This document shows, piece after piece, positions 10,741-21,500 of a stretch of DNA of 64,000 nt. This DNA comes from Colius striatus. Taxonomy: Eukaryota; Chordata; Aves; Coliiformes; Coliidae. A program made the position numbers and the translations under genes. How positions within the stretch are numbered: position 1 is the stretch's first letter; each line of letters begins with the position of its first letter. Below the pieces are notes generated by a model that was given only the letters and a program-made list of their open reading frames with translations, ran no database searches and was not told the DNA's origin. Location: the NCBI RefSeq assembly GCF_028858725.1, contig NC_084763.1, positions 6,634,001-6,698,000 of the forward strand, written 5' to 3'.

Positions 10741-13700
10741 GGGCTCCCGGAGCGGGGCCTGCGCAAGCTGCTCAGCAAAACCACCCTTTTGGGCGGGGAA
10801 ATCCCCGGATTCGGTTATGGTTGCCTCCCTGAGGCGCCAGCGAGCTTTAGAAGGCCTTTTTCTGTATACAATAACGAGTATTTCGCCTGGAAGCGGGATG
10901 CTGGATTCCGGGCCGTCAGTCAAGTGCCCGAGTTGATAGGGCGTGGGGTTGGTTGAGGCGTTCGCATCTTGCTGTGGTGTAACGCTTCACTAGATGCCTT
11001 CAGCTCAGGGAGAGCTCTGGGAATGCAGCCTTGAGGCGCTCAGGGGATGTGAATGCTCAGGGTTTCTGTAGCAGGCTGTTAAGAGTGTAAGGACAGTAGT
11101 GATCGGTGGTTTTGGTTTTAATTCCCAGGTTCCTAATGAAGCTGAGCCATGAGACTGTGACCATTGAACTGAAGAATGGGACGCAGGTGCATGGAACTAT
11201 CACAGGTACGATGGGGTGGGAGACTACAGCAAAGTCCTGCCTGTACTAACAGTTGGCAGCTGTGCTTTGGACTGAGCTCTCTTTGTTCTGCTCTCCCTCG
11301 TGCTGCGACATTCGCTGTAAGGTGCAGGAGATGCTCTTTCTAATTCACATCTTTACATGCAGCTGTGAGGCATGTTTGTCACCAAAGAGTCAGGGCGTTG
11401 GCAGAGTTGGTGGGAACAGAGTTGTGACCAGACAGCTTTCCACAGGCAGCTATGAAAGTACCTGTCACACATCATCTTTGACATACCAGGGGGCGAGTTC
11501 ACTCACGGTCAGACTTAACACCGTTGATGTATTTTGTCGTAAGCCTCGAGTTGTGCCCGAGGAGGTTTAGATTGGAGATGAGGAAGAATTTTTCCCTGAG
11601 AGGGTTGTCAGCCCCTGTCCCAGGCTGCCTGGGGAGGTGGAGGAGTCCCCATCCCTGGAGCTGTTGCCAAGCCGTGGTGCTGAGGGGACATGGGTTAGTG
11701 CTGGGCTTGGCAGGGTGAGGTTGGTGGTTGGACACAATGACCTTAAAGATCTTTCCCAACTGAAATGGTTTTATGTTCTGTGAAGCTTTCTGTGTATAGG
11801 GTGCTGCTAGGAGGCAGTGAATTCCCTGTAGTGCTGGGAGCCTCTGAGCCTGTCTGCAGGCTTTGCTGACAAAAAGAGGCCTAGGGATGCAGGAAGTCAA
11901 CTTCTTCAGCCTGTTGTCACAGCTGATGTAAGCATGGTGTTCTCTAAGAATTTAACAGCTTGATAATGTTGATGAAGTACTTCTACTGTATCAAACTGGT
12001 AGTGGATATAGAGCTAAAATTTTATGCCTCAGTACATGATTGTCATTTATGAAGTTGTAATAAGCCATAAAACCTTACAGCTTGAATCACTAGAAGAGGG
12101 ACTTCTTTATTTCTAATGTTAGCATGGATAAATGACACGTGTTAAGTGCTGCTTGTCAATTGGTTAAATTTTGTGTGCAAATTTAATCTAAGAAATTATT
12201 TCTATTGAGCATGTTTTGTCTCTGGTCAAGGTGAACTTACATAGAAATGCATCTTTGTATTGATTTCATGAAACAAGTTTGAGTTGGGACAGAGGACAGA
12301 AAGGAATCCTGCTGTTGGGAATCTGGCCCCTTGCTCTTGACGATGGTTTGTCATGCGAGTTTGTGGCTGTTACTATCTAGGAGGTGCTTTGGTTCATTAG
12401 ATGCTTCTCATATGTACTGAAAAATGTGTGGACTATTTTGTTTGCTCTAATAATGTCAGTGAGAGGTGATGTTGTGAGAATAATCGTGTTAGTGTGACCT
12501 CAGAGACCATCAGCTCTCTGGGTGGGCCAAGCTGTGTTTAATGGGGCAAACCCTTATAGTTCAGCTGGTGAACGTGCTTGATTTTCATTCACCCCAGGCT
12601 GCTTTTAGAAGCTCTTCTGCCTGTCAGCTTTCTGTGTGTAGGGTGCTGCTGGGAGGCAGTAGTGCTGGGAGCCTCTGAGCCTGACTGCTTTGCTGACAAA
12701 GAGGCTTAGGGGTGCAGAAAGTAAACTTTTCCAGCCTGTTAAATAACATTCAGACTTGTCAGAGTTGTATTCCAGGGGATTGCTTAGGTGCTTTTTTTTG
12801 GCCAGTCTGCTGAGGTTTGGCAAAGTTCAAAGCTGACATTATTTTGCAGCCAGATCCTTCAGCTTTGATTAGGGTCCTGTGCAGCCACCCTGGTACATGA
12901 CTGCAGCATGCTCTGTTGAACCCAGGTAGGAAGCAAACAAACTGCTTCTCTCCTGACCTCAGTGCTCTTGCAAGGCTTAATTGTCGAGCAAGGCCTCTCT
13001 CCTTTTCTGATAATAATCTGTAAAAACTTTGTGTGCAATCCATATTCCTAAAATGCTACTCACTGGTGGCATTTACCTTGGTAAGAATCTTGCAGTTTGT
13101 CTTTCCATGTTTATGAAACGAGACAATCCTTTTTACCACAAAGGGTTGTTTAAAACCCATCTGGACAAGTTCCTGTGTCCCCTACTCTAGGTGGTCCTGC
13201 TCTGGCAGGGGGGTTGGACTAGATGATCTTTCAAGGTCCCTTCCAACCCTTGAGATTCTGTGATTCTGTTTGTGTGGAAGTTTGAATGTGCTAAAAGTTT
13301 TGCTGGTGTGAGTGCCTTGCCACCGAATTAGCAGTGTTTGGAAACTACAGATTCCATCTTCTGCCTGTGATTTGGATCTGAAAAGTGATTTTCATTTTGA
13401 TCTTCGTAGTTTGAGATCAGATCCCATGCAAGGCTTGTGATGGGCAAAAATAAAAACTAATATTGGGTGATGGCTTGGAGTTTGGCTTTTTTTCCCTTTT
13501 CCAAATGCTTTTCAGGGCTGTTGTTCAGTCCGTGAATCCGGCTGAGACTTTTTTCCAGCTTTGGGTTCTGAGTAGGGGGGCCCAGTACTGATTCCATGCA
13601 GCTCCTACATCCTGTCTGCTCACGGGGTGTGCAGCCATAGAGGTTGTTCCTTAAGTGTGTTTTACAGACTTTCATAGAAGATGACACACTAGCATTAGAT

Positions 13701-16185
13701 GGATTTTAGCAGAAAACAAACACTGCTTTTGCAGTTGGAGAAGGAGGAAATGGTTGAGTTATTTTTATCTCCTCAAGGGTTTGGTTTGCTTCTTTTTGAA
13801 GGATTAAAAAGACCACTGTTAGACGTCTGTAATAGGCAGCAGTTTATTAGTTGTTCAAAGGAACTGGTTATGATTTACAAACTTGCTGTTGGCAGGAGCT
13901 AGATAAAGAACTCCGTTGATAGGGTGCTAAAGGCAGAACTGCTAGAAAGCCAAATATGTGTTCAGCGCAGGGCCACCAAGATGATTAGGTGAGTGGAGCA
14001 TCTCCCTTACAAAGAAAGGCTGAGGGAGCTGGGGCTCTTCAGCTTGGAGGAGATGGAGGGGTGACCTCATTCATGTTTACAAATAGGTAAAGGGTGTGTG
14101 TCAGGAGAATGGAGCCAGGCTGTTCTCAGTGATGGCCAATGATAGGACAAGGGGCAGTGGGTATAAACTGGAATAGAAGAGGTTCCAAAGAAATCCAGGG
14201 AAGAATTTCTTCCCTGTTCAGGTGAGGGAGCACTGGAAGGGGCTGCCCAGATGGGCTGTAGAGTCTCCTTCTCTGGAGACATTCCAAACCCACCTGGACA
14301 GGTTCCTGTGTGCCCTACTCTAGGTGGGCCTGCTCTGGCAGGGAGGTTGGACTGGATGAGCTTTCATGGTCCTTTCCAGCCCTTCAGATTCTGTGATTCT
14401 GTGTTAGAGAGAGAAAAAGACATTGTTTCCCTCAATTAGAGGCTGAATTAATAAGTGATCCCAGCATATGTTAATGAACAGGATAAGTGTGGAAGCCTGT
14501 GCCTACTTAAAAAAGGCCAAGCAGGGACCCTGACGTTAGCCTTGTGTTGTTTCAGGAGTGGACGTGAGTATGAACACGCATCTCAAAGCAGTGAAAATGA
14601 CACTGAAGAACAGAGAACCTGTACAGCTGGAGACACTGAGCATTCGAGGGAATAACATCCGATACTTCATTCTGCCAGACAGTTTGCCTCTGGATACTTT
14701 GCTAGTGGATGTTGAACCAAAAGTCAAGTCCAAGAAAAGAGAAGCAGGTTAGTTTGTGCTTTCCCAGCCTCCATTTGTTCTGTCTTTGTATGTGTTTTAC
14801 TGCTCTGAACCTCACGACGTTTGAGTGTGTTCATATCTGCATTTGGCAGGTGGTTCTTTTGGCTTTGAGGATTTCATGCCAAACTGGCTAAGTCTGCCTT
14901 GCCCACTTTCTTAGCATCTGTAGAGCTTGCTTTCATGTGAAATTAGGTGTATGGTTTTAAAAATGTGAATGTTTTTAAGCTTGATCCTGTCACAGTCTCA
15001 GAGTTGACACCAGGGATTTAAGTTTCCTCTTCCTTGAAGGTCTGCCACTTTTCCCCAGTTTGTGTGGGGAACTTCACACAGCCTGACAAGAAGGTTCAGA
15101 GCAGCCCCTTGAGCAGTGCTGAGTGCTTCACTCACATCTCACTTGGTAGTGGATAAAAATGATCTGTGAGAGAGCAGAATTGGAGAGAACTGAGGGAGCC
15201 TAGGCTGTGTGCTGCTGAGCAGCTCTCGAGCTTTGGCTCCCACTCTCTGCTCTTCCTGAAACTTTCTGTTTTTCAAAAGGCTGTTGAACAAACCCTTTTC
15301 CCCAGAAGCCCAACAGCATAGAGAGCAATTCCGTTCCAGTCAACGCTACCAAAGGTCAATATCCAGTAAAGCCCAGAAAGCCTTTAAGTTGTCTTCAGGC
15401 AGTGTATATCTTCCCTAATAGTTAATCCCTCTGGTTTTAAAACTGTAAGTTGTAAGTGGAAGTTAATTATGCTCCAGGATAACGTCCTACAGTTTGTCCT
15501 GTAATTAGTGTTTAAGTGCTTAGCTCTGCAGTCTCTGCTCATGTGTAGGTTACAAATTGGTGTGCTTACCTTACTGAAAGGCTCCAATGAACCCTCAGGC
15601 ATGTGCATCACCAAGTGCAAGTACTATGTCTGCTGGCTTTACAGAGGATAAGGGTACAGCTCCTGCAAGTGTCTTCCTCCTCTTTTGTAGATCAGGGTGT
15701 CCTCTCACACCCATTACAAATAATCTGGCCACACAGAGAAATGAGAGTGGCTGGCTGGCTGTTTTCCTGAACCTCACAATGTGATGTGAACAAGAACATC
15801 ACTGTTTCTTTTTAACTTTGGAGCAAGAGAAGGAGCTGTGGTGGTACAGTTTCCCTCTGCTTCATACTCCTTGCACCTTTGGTGTCCTGAAGCACCCAGA
15901 CTGCAGCTGCCTTGTGCTGTGCTTTGTCCTCAGCTTTTAAAGCTGAGAGGTGGCCCTGGCCCTGTGCCTCAGCTCTGGGTACACATCACTGTCTGCTGGC
16001 ATATGTAGCTGTTGTAAGCATTTAATCAGGTGTTGATGCTTCTGTGTGTTTTATAGTCTTATTATCAGCAAAACAGGTGACACCTTCACTTACCTCAGAT
16101 TTGTCTTGTGCCTCTGCTCTGTCTTTTCTGCATTTCTAACCTACCCACCATCAGAGTAACCCTTACAGTCTGCTCCTTCAGTGTG

Positions 16186-16225
<40 letters not shown>

Positions 16226-17168
16226 TTACCCAGCAACCCATTCCCACAGGATTTTAAGTGTCTTTTATGAGCTCTCCACTGACAAACTTGTTTGAAATTA
16301 GCCAGTAATTTCAAGAGTTTGTAAGCTGGCCTTGCACCCTGATGGGACAGGTTGTGCTTCTCTAGGAAAATGGGGTGGAATGATGTGTTTGTCTCCATAT
16401 GGACCATATCACCTCCAGCATTCAGGCTTGCAGCCTGAATGATTCTGTGACTCTGTCCTCCCTTTACCATTAAATGGCACTGTTTCAAAGCAGGAGCATA
16501 CAGCCAAGGCCTCTGCCTGAGAGTCACACCTGAAATTGGCAGAGGCATCATTGAAAACAGCAGGAGCTGTGTGATGGTGGGATCCCTTCTCAGTGCTGCC
16601 CTTTCCCATCCTGCCCGAGCGAGGCTGGGCTTGGGAATCTCACAGTGTGTTTGTACTCACTCAAAACCTTCCCTTTAGCAGAGTACTTCATCAACTGGCA
16701 AAAGAATCATCTTTGCCTCTGTAATGAGTAGTAACAAAATACTCTTGTCTTTGCATATGCTGCTTCTGATGCCTGAAAAACTAGGTTTTATCCAAAAAAT
16801 GGAAAGAGAAGAGGAATCATAGTTCTCTGCCAGACTTACCCCTAACATTTGGGAGCAGCCAACTGTTGCATCCCCTTATTTTGTGCAGCGATGCCAAACG
16901 GGCATCTGTGGAAGTTACAGGAAAAACCTTCCATGGAAGACAAAAACACTGCCTGAAACTTGTGTGAGTGGCCTCGAGTGTCTGGTCACGGGGAGAAGCA
17001 GTGGGTGAGGGATGCTGAATGTGTTTTAATCAAAGTGATCATGTTCCTGGGTGTCTCACTTGGGTTTCTCCTTTCTGTTTCATCTGCAAAGTTGCTGGAA
17101 GAGGCCGTGGCAGAGGCCGTGGGAGAGGCCGAGGTCGTGGCAGAGGAAGAGGGGGCCCCAGACGGTAA
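10487..17168 (+). CDS. SNRPD1: SNRPD1, small nuclear ribonucleoprotein Sm D1
   Basis: Sm D1 is one of the seven Sm proteins forming the ring on U1, U2, U4 and U5 snRNAs, so it is a core spliceosome component assembled by the SMN complex. Exons: 10487-10500 (ATG AAG CTC GTC AG), 11129-11205, 14556-14747 and 17092-17168 (TAA). They total 360 nt, giving 119 aa, the normal family length. Sm motif 1 follows [12 protein letters not shown] and Sm motif 2 contains [14 protein letters not shown]. The C-terminus carries nine GR dipeptides and ends GGPRR; in the human protein such arginines are symmetrically dimethylated. Every intron has GT-AG ends, phases fit, and the reading frame is intact, so this is a functional intron-bearing gene and not a retrocopy. 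Its position between SACM1L and SLC6A20 differs from human. It is convergent with SLC6A20 downstream. Confidence 0.97.
11545..11783 (+). repeat. CR1 LINE 3' fragment (SNRPD1 intron 2)
   Basis: About 240 bp of CR1 3' sequence in + orientation. Recognisable parts are 'cccaggctgcctggggaggt', 'ggttagtgctgggcttggca' and the diverged terminus 'atgaccttaaagatctttcc'. The copy at 18788-18945 belongs to the same subfamily. It directly abuts copy 1 of a duplicated segment at 11784. Confidence 0.8.
11784..11915 (+). repeat. Copy 1 of a duplicated intronic segment
   Basis: Near-identical in order to 12626-12740, with an extra piece of about 17 nt ('aattccctg' region). Both copies begin 'agctttctgtgt' and end 'cagcctgtt'. 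An internal hairpin AGCCTG/CAGGCT is perfect in this copy. I do not recognise the element. Confidence 0.75.
12626..12740 (+). repeat. Copy 2 of a duplicated intronic segment
   Basis: The second copy of the 11784-11915 unit, about 840 bp downstream in the same SNRPD1 intron. The ends CTTTCTG and CAGAAAG are complementary, so the unit can close into a stem. It has no coding potential. Confidence 0.75.
13141..13269 (+). repeat. CR1 LINE 3'-tail fragment
   Basis: A + orientation CR1 end, 'ggggggttggactagatgat' through 'attctgtgattctgt', the characteristic octamer-like tail. It lies in SNRPD1 intron 2. Confidence 0.88.
13957..14402 (+). repeat. CR1 LINE 3' fragment, about 445 bp
   Basis: This runs from 'agcgcagggccaccaagatg' through the 'ggctgagggagctggggctc' region to the 'attctgtgattctgtg' tail, in + orientation, ending about 150 bp before SNRPD1 exon 3. 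The reverse-transcriptase region is absent, so it is 5'-truncated. Confidence 0.88.
16192..16224. repeat. (TG)n microsatellite
   Basis: About 16 uninterrupted TG units in SNRPD1 intron 3. Likely length-polymorphic. Confidence 0.95.
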
Positions 17169-17249
17169 CTGCTCCCCGCAGCAGCGCTGCCCCGTGCTGG
17201 GCAGCTTCGGATGGGTTTTGTACAGGTCTTGTTTATGGTATCCATTTTT

Positions 17250-17255
17250 AATAAA
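17250..17255 (+). other. SNRPD1: SNRPD1 polyadenylation signal
   Basis: AATAAA, 82 nt after the SNRPD1 stop codon, giving a very short 3' UTR as is usual for this gene. The same AT tract read on the - strand contains ATTAAA. Confidence 0.85.
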
Positions 17256-17910
17256 CGGAGATGTCAAACAGTTGTCTTTCCTGTGTTTGTTAGTCAAGGC
17301 TGGGGAGGGAAGCGCATATCCTAGTGCTAGAGGCTGTTGCAGACAAAGGCTGTGGTGGTGGTTGGGGTTTACCTACCCTGAAGGTGTACAGTTGCCTCTT
17401 GCTTGTTTTTGTGCCAGGGTAAGTAAGGAAGTGACTTGTGCTTTAACAATGTTTGTTTGAAATGAATCCCTCTTTTACAAGGCACTTAACATTTTCTAAT
17501 GGTTATGAAGACAAGACAGTAAGAAGCCATAATGTGTCTCTCATGTTCTTCAGAGTGACCTCTTTGAAGTTCACAGATAGAATTTTACTGTTTTCTATTA
17601 GATGAAGCTTACAATTTAAACATGTTGCATTCTTTATAAAACGTTCATATAGGGAAAAGAACCAGTTCTGTGGAACTGCTGGATTGTTACATCTCATGAC
17701 TAAAGTCTACCTGGATATGAACTTTGTCACAGCTAGTTACATGGCGTGCTTTTGTTTGGGTGGAGCTTGTAAAGCAGCTTTACCATAGATTTCTGCTGTT
17801 GTACTCAAAGTGCATCCCTAGGAAATACCAAGTCCAGCACAGTGCACAATTACATGCTGGAGATGGAAGTTTCCTTCTTCTCAAGGTGAGGGAACTTTTG
17901 CAGCTCGGTG

Positions 17911-17952
17911 CGTGTACATATGTGTGTATATATATATGTGTGTGTGTGTGTA
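17911..17952. repeat. Mixed TG/TA microsatellite
   Basis: Alternating purine-pyrimidine run (gtgcgtgtacatatgtgtgt, then tatatatatatg and tgtgtgtg) in the SNRPD1-SLC6A20 convergent gap. The gap 17256-18561 otherwise shows no gene; it probably includes the SLC6A20 3' UTR. Confidence 0.9.
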
Positions 17953-18561
17953 AATCTACGTGTATGTAAAAGCTGCTTTGCTGGACAGCAGTAGAAAGGC
18001 AGCAGTGTTGGCCACATTTACCTTGAATACCATCCCACTACCTTTTCCCTTGTAGGAAAGGGATTATCACACTGGTGTGGCAAGACCTCAGCAGTGTCGT
18101 CTGTCGCTGGAATACAAATGCCATTTCAAATAGCCTGTGTGCTGAAGCGTGGCTCGCAGGAGCAGTAAGGGGAGGTGCTGGCACTTGGTGCAGGAACATG
18201 CTGGGCTGCTGGCTCATGTTTCCACAGCAGCAGTGCTACAGCAGAGCAGAAAAGAATTGCCTAAGGTTGTGCAATGGGTTGATACACTGGTTAACTGATG
18301 TTAGCTAGCATTTTGTGAGCTGCTCTTCTGGTTTTCCCTCTCTTACAGAGACCATTTTAAAGCTTCATCTGGTCACAGAAGAGCTTTTTGTTTCCTTCCA
18401 AACCATCCTGTAACCTCCTGTGAACACTTGTTTTGGTCAATATAGCACCCACGCTTCTCAACTCTATGAATAGCTGCTACAAATGATGGTTGCTGCTGTT
18501 TTGCAGAAGTGCCCCGTTAGAGATGGCAGGGTAAGGTGCTCCCAAATCCAGCTGACACCTG

Positions 18562-21500
18562 TCATGCAACCGTCGAAACGTCGTCCCTCCTCAGCCTCTT
18601 CCTTACGAAAGTGAGTAGTGCCCCCAGGGGTATGCACAGCGTGGAGGAGGCCACCAGCAGCCCGATCACTGCCAGGGCATAGCCTGGGTAATCCTTTGTC
18701 ACCAGCTGCCCCTGCGAGGGAGAGAGGAACCGTTGCACCTGTGTCATCGGTGGGTTTCAGTGTCCTGGAGCAAAGCTGTGCATTAAACACTGTCCCAGGC
18801 TGCCCAGGGAGTGGTGGAGTCCCCATCCCTTGAGATATTTAAAAGCCAGGTAGCTGAGGTGCTGGGGGTTAGTGCTGGGCTTGGCAGTGTGAGAGGAGGG
18901 GTTGGACTCAACCTTAAAGGTCTTTCCAAATGAAACACTTCTAAGCACTTGCAGGCTGTGGCAGCCCAGGGCTGGCCTCCTTCTTCTTTGTCCCAACAAA
19001 GAAGGCTTAAAACTGACAACGGGAACAGAGCTGCTCACACAACCATGGGGGCAAGCTTTGGCAAAGAGCAGATTTTGGCTTGATTCATGTTTCTTAATGA
19101 GGTGGCTGTGCTCTGACCTTTGTCAGGCCTCTGTGCCTCACCAGGAGCCCATGGGCTCCTGCTGACACCCTGTCAACAGGCCAGGCCCGCCGCAGCTCCC
19201 ACATCAGCCATGACAGGAAAACAATGCCTGTAACTTGTTTCTGTGTGCTAGGAACATGGCCACAAAAGGTTATAAAACCAATTACTTCTCCTGTAGTAAT
19301 TTTTCCATGATAAATACACACTTCAGCATTTGTCCAGAAGCCTTTTGGCCACAAAGAAAAATGTGTCTGGAAACCAGGAAAGCTGTTTATTCCAGCAGCA
19401 GCTCCGTCCTGTTACAGTACCACTAATTGCATTCAAAGTACTACACTTCGAATGTCACTTTTCTGTTTAAAATGTAGTTCTTAAGAAGACACCCAGGTCT
19501 TGAACATGGATAAAATGTTCCTGTTTGAAGGGGGTCCATGGAGAGTGGCCAAGGGAAAGGAAATTTGTGTCACACGACCATTGCAGCTTTGGCACTAGGT
19601 CAGGTTTCCCCTGTTTCACCTTCCCACAGAACTAAGGGCTCCAGCTGCAAGCTTTCAGAAGGCAGTTTTGTGGAACAGTGGAGACAGGAGGGAAGGCTGT
19701 GGCTTTGCAGCAATTAAGCTTAACAAAAACCCAACCCCAAACCAACCCAGGTCTTTTACCTGTGTGGCATCCCATGCTTGGTATTGCAGCGTTCCTGTGA
19801 GGATATAGTCCGTGAGGTAAAACACAAATAGGCTTACAATTAGCAAAGGGCTAGCAAAAGCCCACATAATTTTCCAGTACAAGTTGGGCTTGTGTCCAAT
19901 CATGGTGTGAAGGTCTTTCTCAAATCTGTGTTTAAAACAAAACACCCAAATAGGTATTTTTGAGGACAGTCACTTATGTTTTAAAGGTTCTAAAGGTCTT
20001 TTCCAACCCTAATGATTCTATGTTCAATCAGTACCTTGATGTGAGTTACTGCCAAACCACCTACAGAATTAAACATGTGAGATGGGAAAGGGGAGTGCAG
20101 TGAACCAGAAGAGTAATGAGCAGGGAGGTATCGTCTGGAGAACTATATAGCAAGGGTGAAACCAAATCAAAGAGAGAGCAGGGCTTCTGACAACATCCCA
20201 CACAGCAAAAGACTAACTGCAACTAGGTGCAGCACGAAAAGCTCCAATGCAATTCTGCCTGGAGTGGCAGCTCAGACTGTTACTGATGATTATTACATGT
20301 CAATGACCACCTTTGAAACAAGACTTGTGGCACTGTTACTGTGAGGAGGAGCAGAGTTTCAGCAGAAGGTGCTCTTGAGACCAAAGACGGGCAGAGCAGG
20401 GAGCAGTGTGTAGGGCTCATTAGAAACCCCCTGCCTGCAGCCCAGGCCCTGGGAGGGCTCTGCAGGGCAGGGCTGACCCCCGTCACTGCCCTGCTAACAG
20501 AGACTGGGAGAAACATTTAGCCCAAGAGAAGGATTTCAGCCAGAGGTCACTGCCCCAGCTGTGCCAGTGTGGAGAAAGGAGAGTTCCAGCATTTACCTTC
20601 TGATCCCGTAGATGTAGCACACGGCAATGGTTTCTACCAGCACGATGAGGAGCAGTGAGAGGGTGGCCGCATAGTCATTGAAGATGTCAAACCAGTAATT
20701 TCCAGCCTTCGTGGTGAAGATGAGGCCAATCACACAGTTAATGAAGCACACAGAGCCTGCATAGGTACAACAGAGACCCTGCTGTTACCCCTCTGAGTCC
20801 AGGTGTCGTACTTCTTGTGACTAAAACGCCTGTGGCATTTCTACAAACTCCTGTTGGGGAGCAGCTTTCTCAGAGGAGAAAGATAAGGGCTGGGGGGGGT
20901 GTTGCCCCGTTGGGAAAGGCCTGGTTGTGTGTCAGACTATGCTGCTGTAGCCTCAAACTGCTGCTCCCCTAACCTGCACTGTCCAGCACACACTGTTGTG
21001 GCTGTACAAACACACACAAGCCCCTCCACCCACCCCAGCAGGGCCCCCTCACCTGCGATGACCTCCTTGGGGAAGCGGGCAGCGAGGGCCTTGGTGTCGG
21101 TGAGCGGCGTGAGGATGGCGGCGGTGTTGCCCAGCATGCTCCCGATGCCCAGCATCAGCAGCATGGCGAAGTACAGCACCGAGTACAGCTGCGGCACCTC
21201 CATGTTCTTGATGGCTTCAGAATAGACGATAAATGCCAGTCCCGTCCCCTGCACAGCCTGCCAGGGGACAGGAGGGAGTTAGGGGCAGCCCCTCAGCTCG
21301 ATGAAGGACCCCGTGGGGGTGGTTTGGCACAGCGGGCAAAGCAAAGCAAAGCGGCAACTCACCGTGTCCAGTTCAGCCTCCAGGCTGCAGTTCTTGAGCT
21401 GTGGGGACAGCTGGGTGTACTCCTGCGGGTGCCTGGCCAGCAGGTACTCCTTCATCTCACTGAGGTTGTCAGCTGTTAAAGAGCCTTCCTCCAGGTCAAA

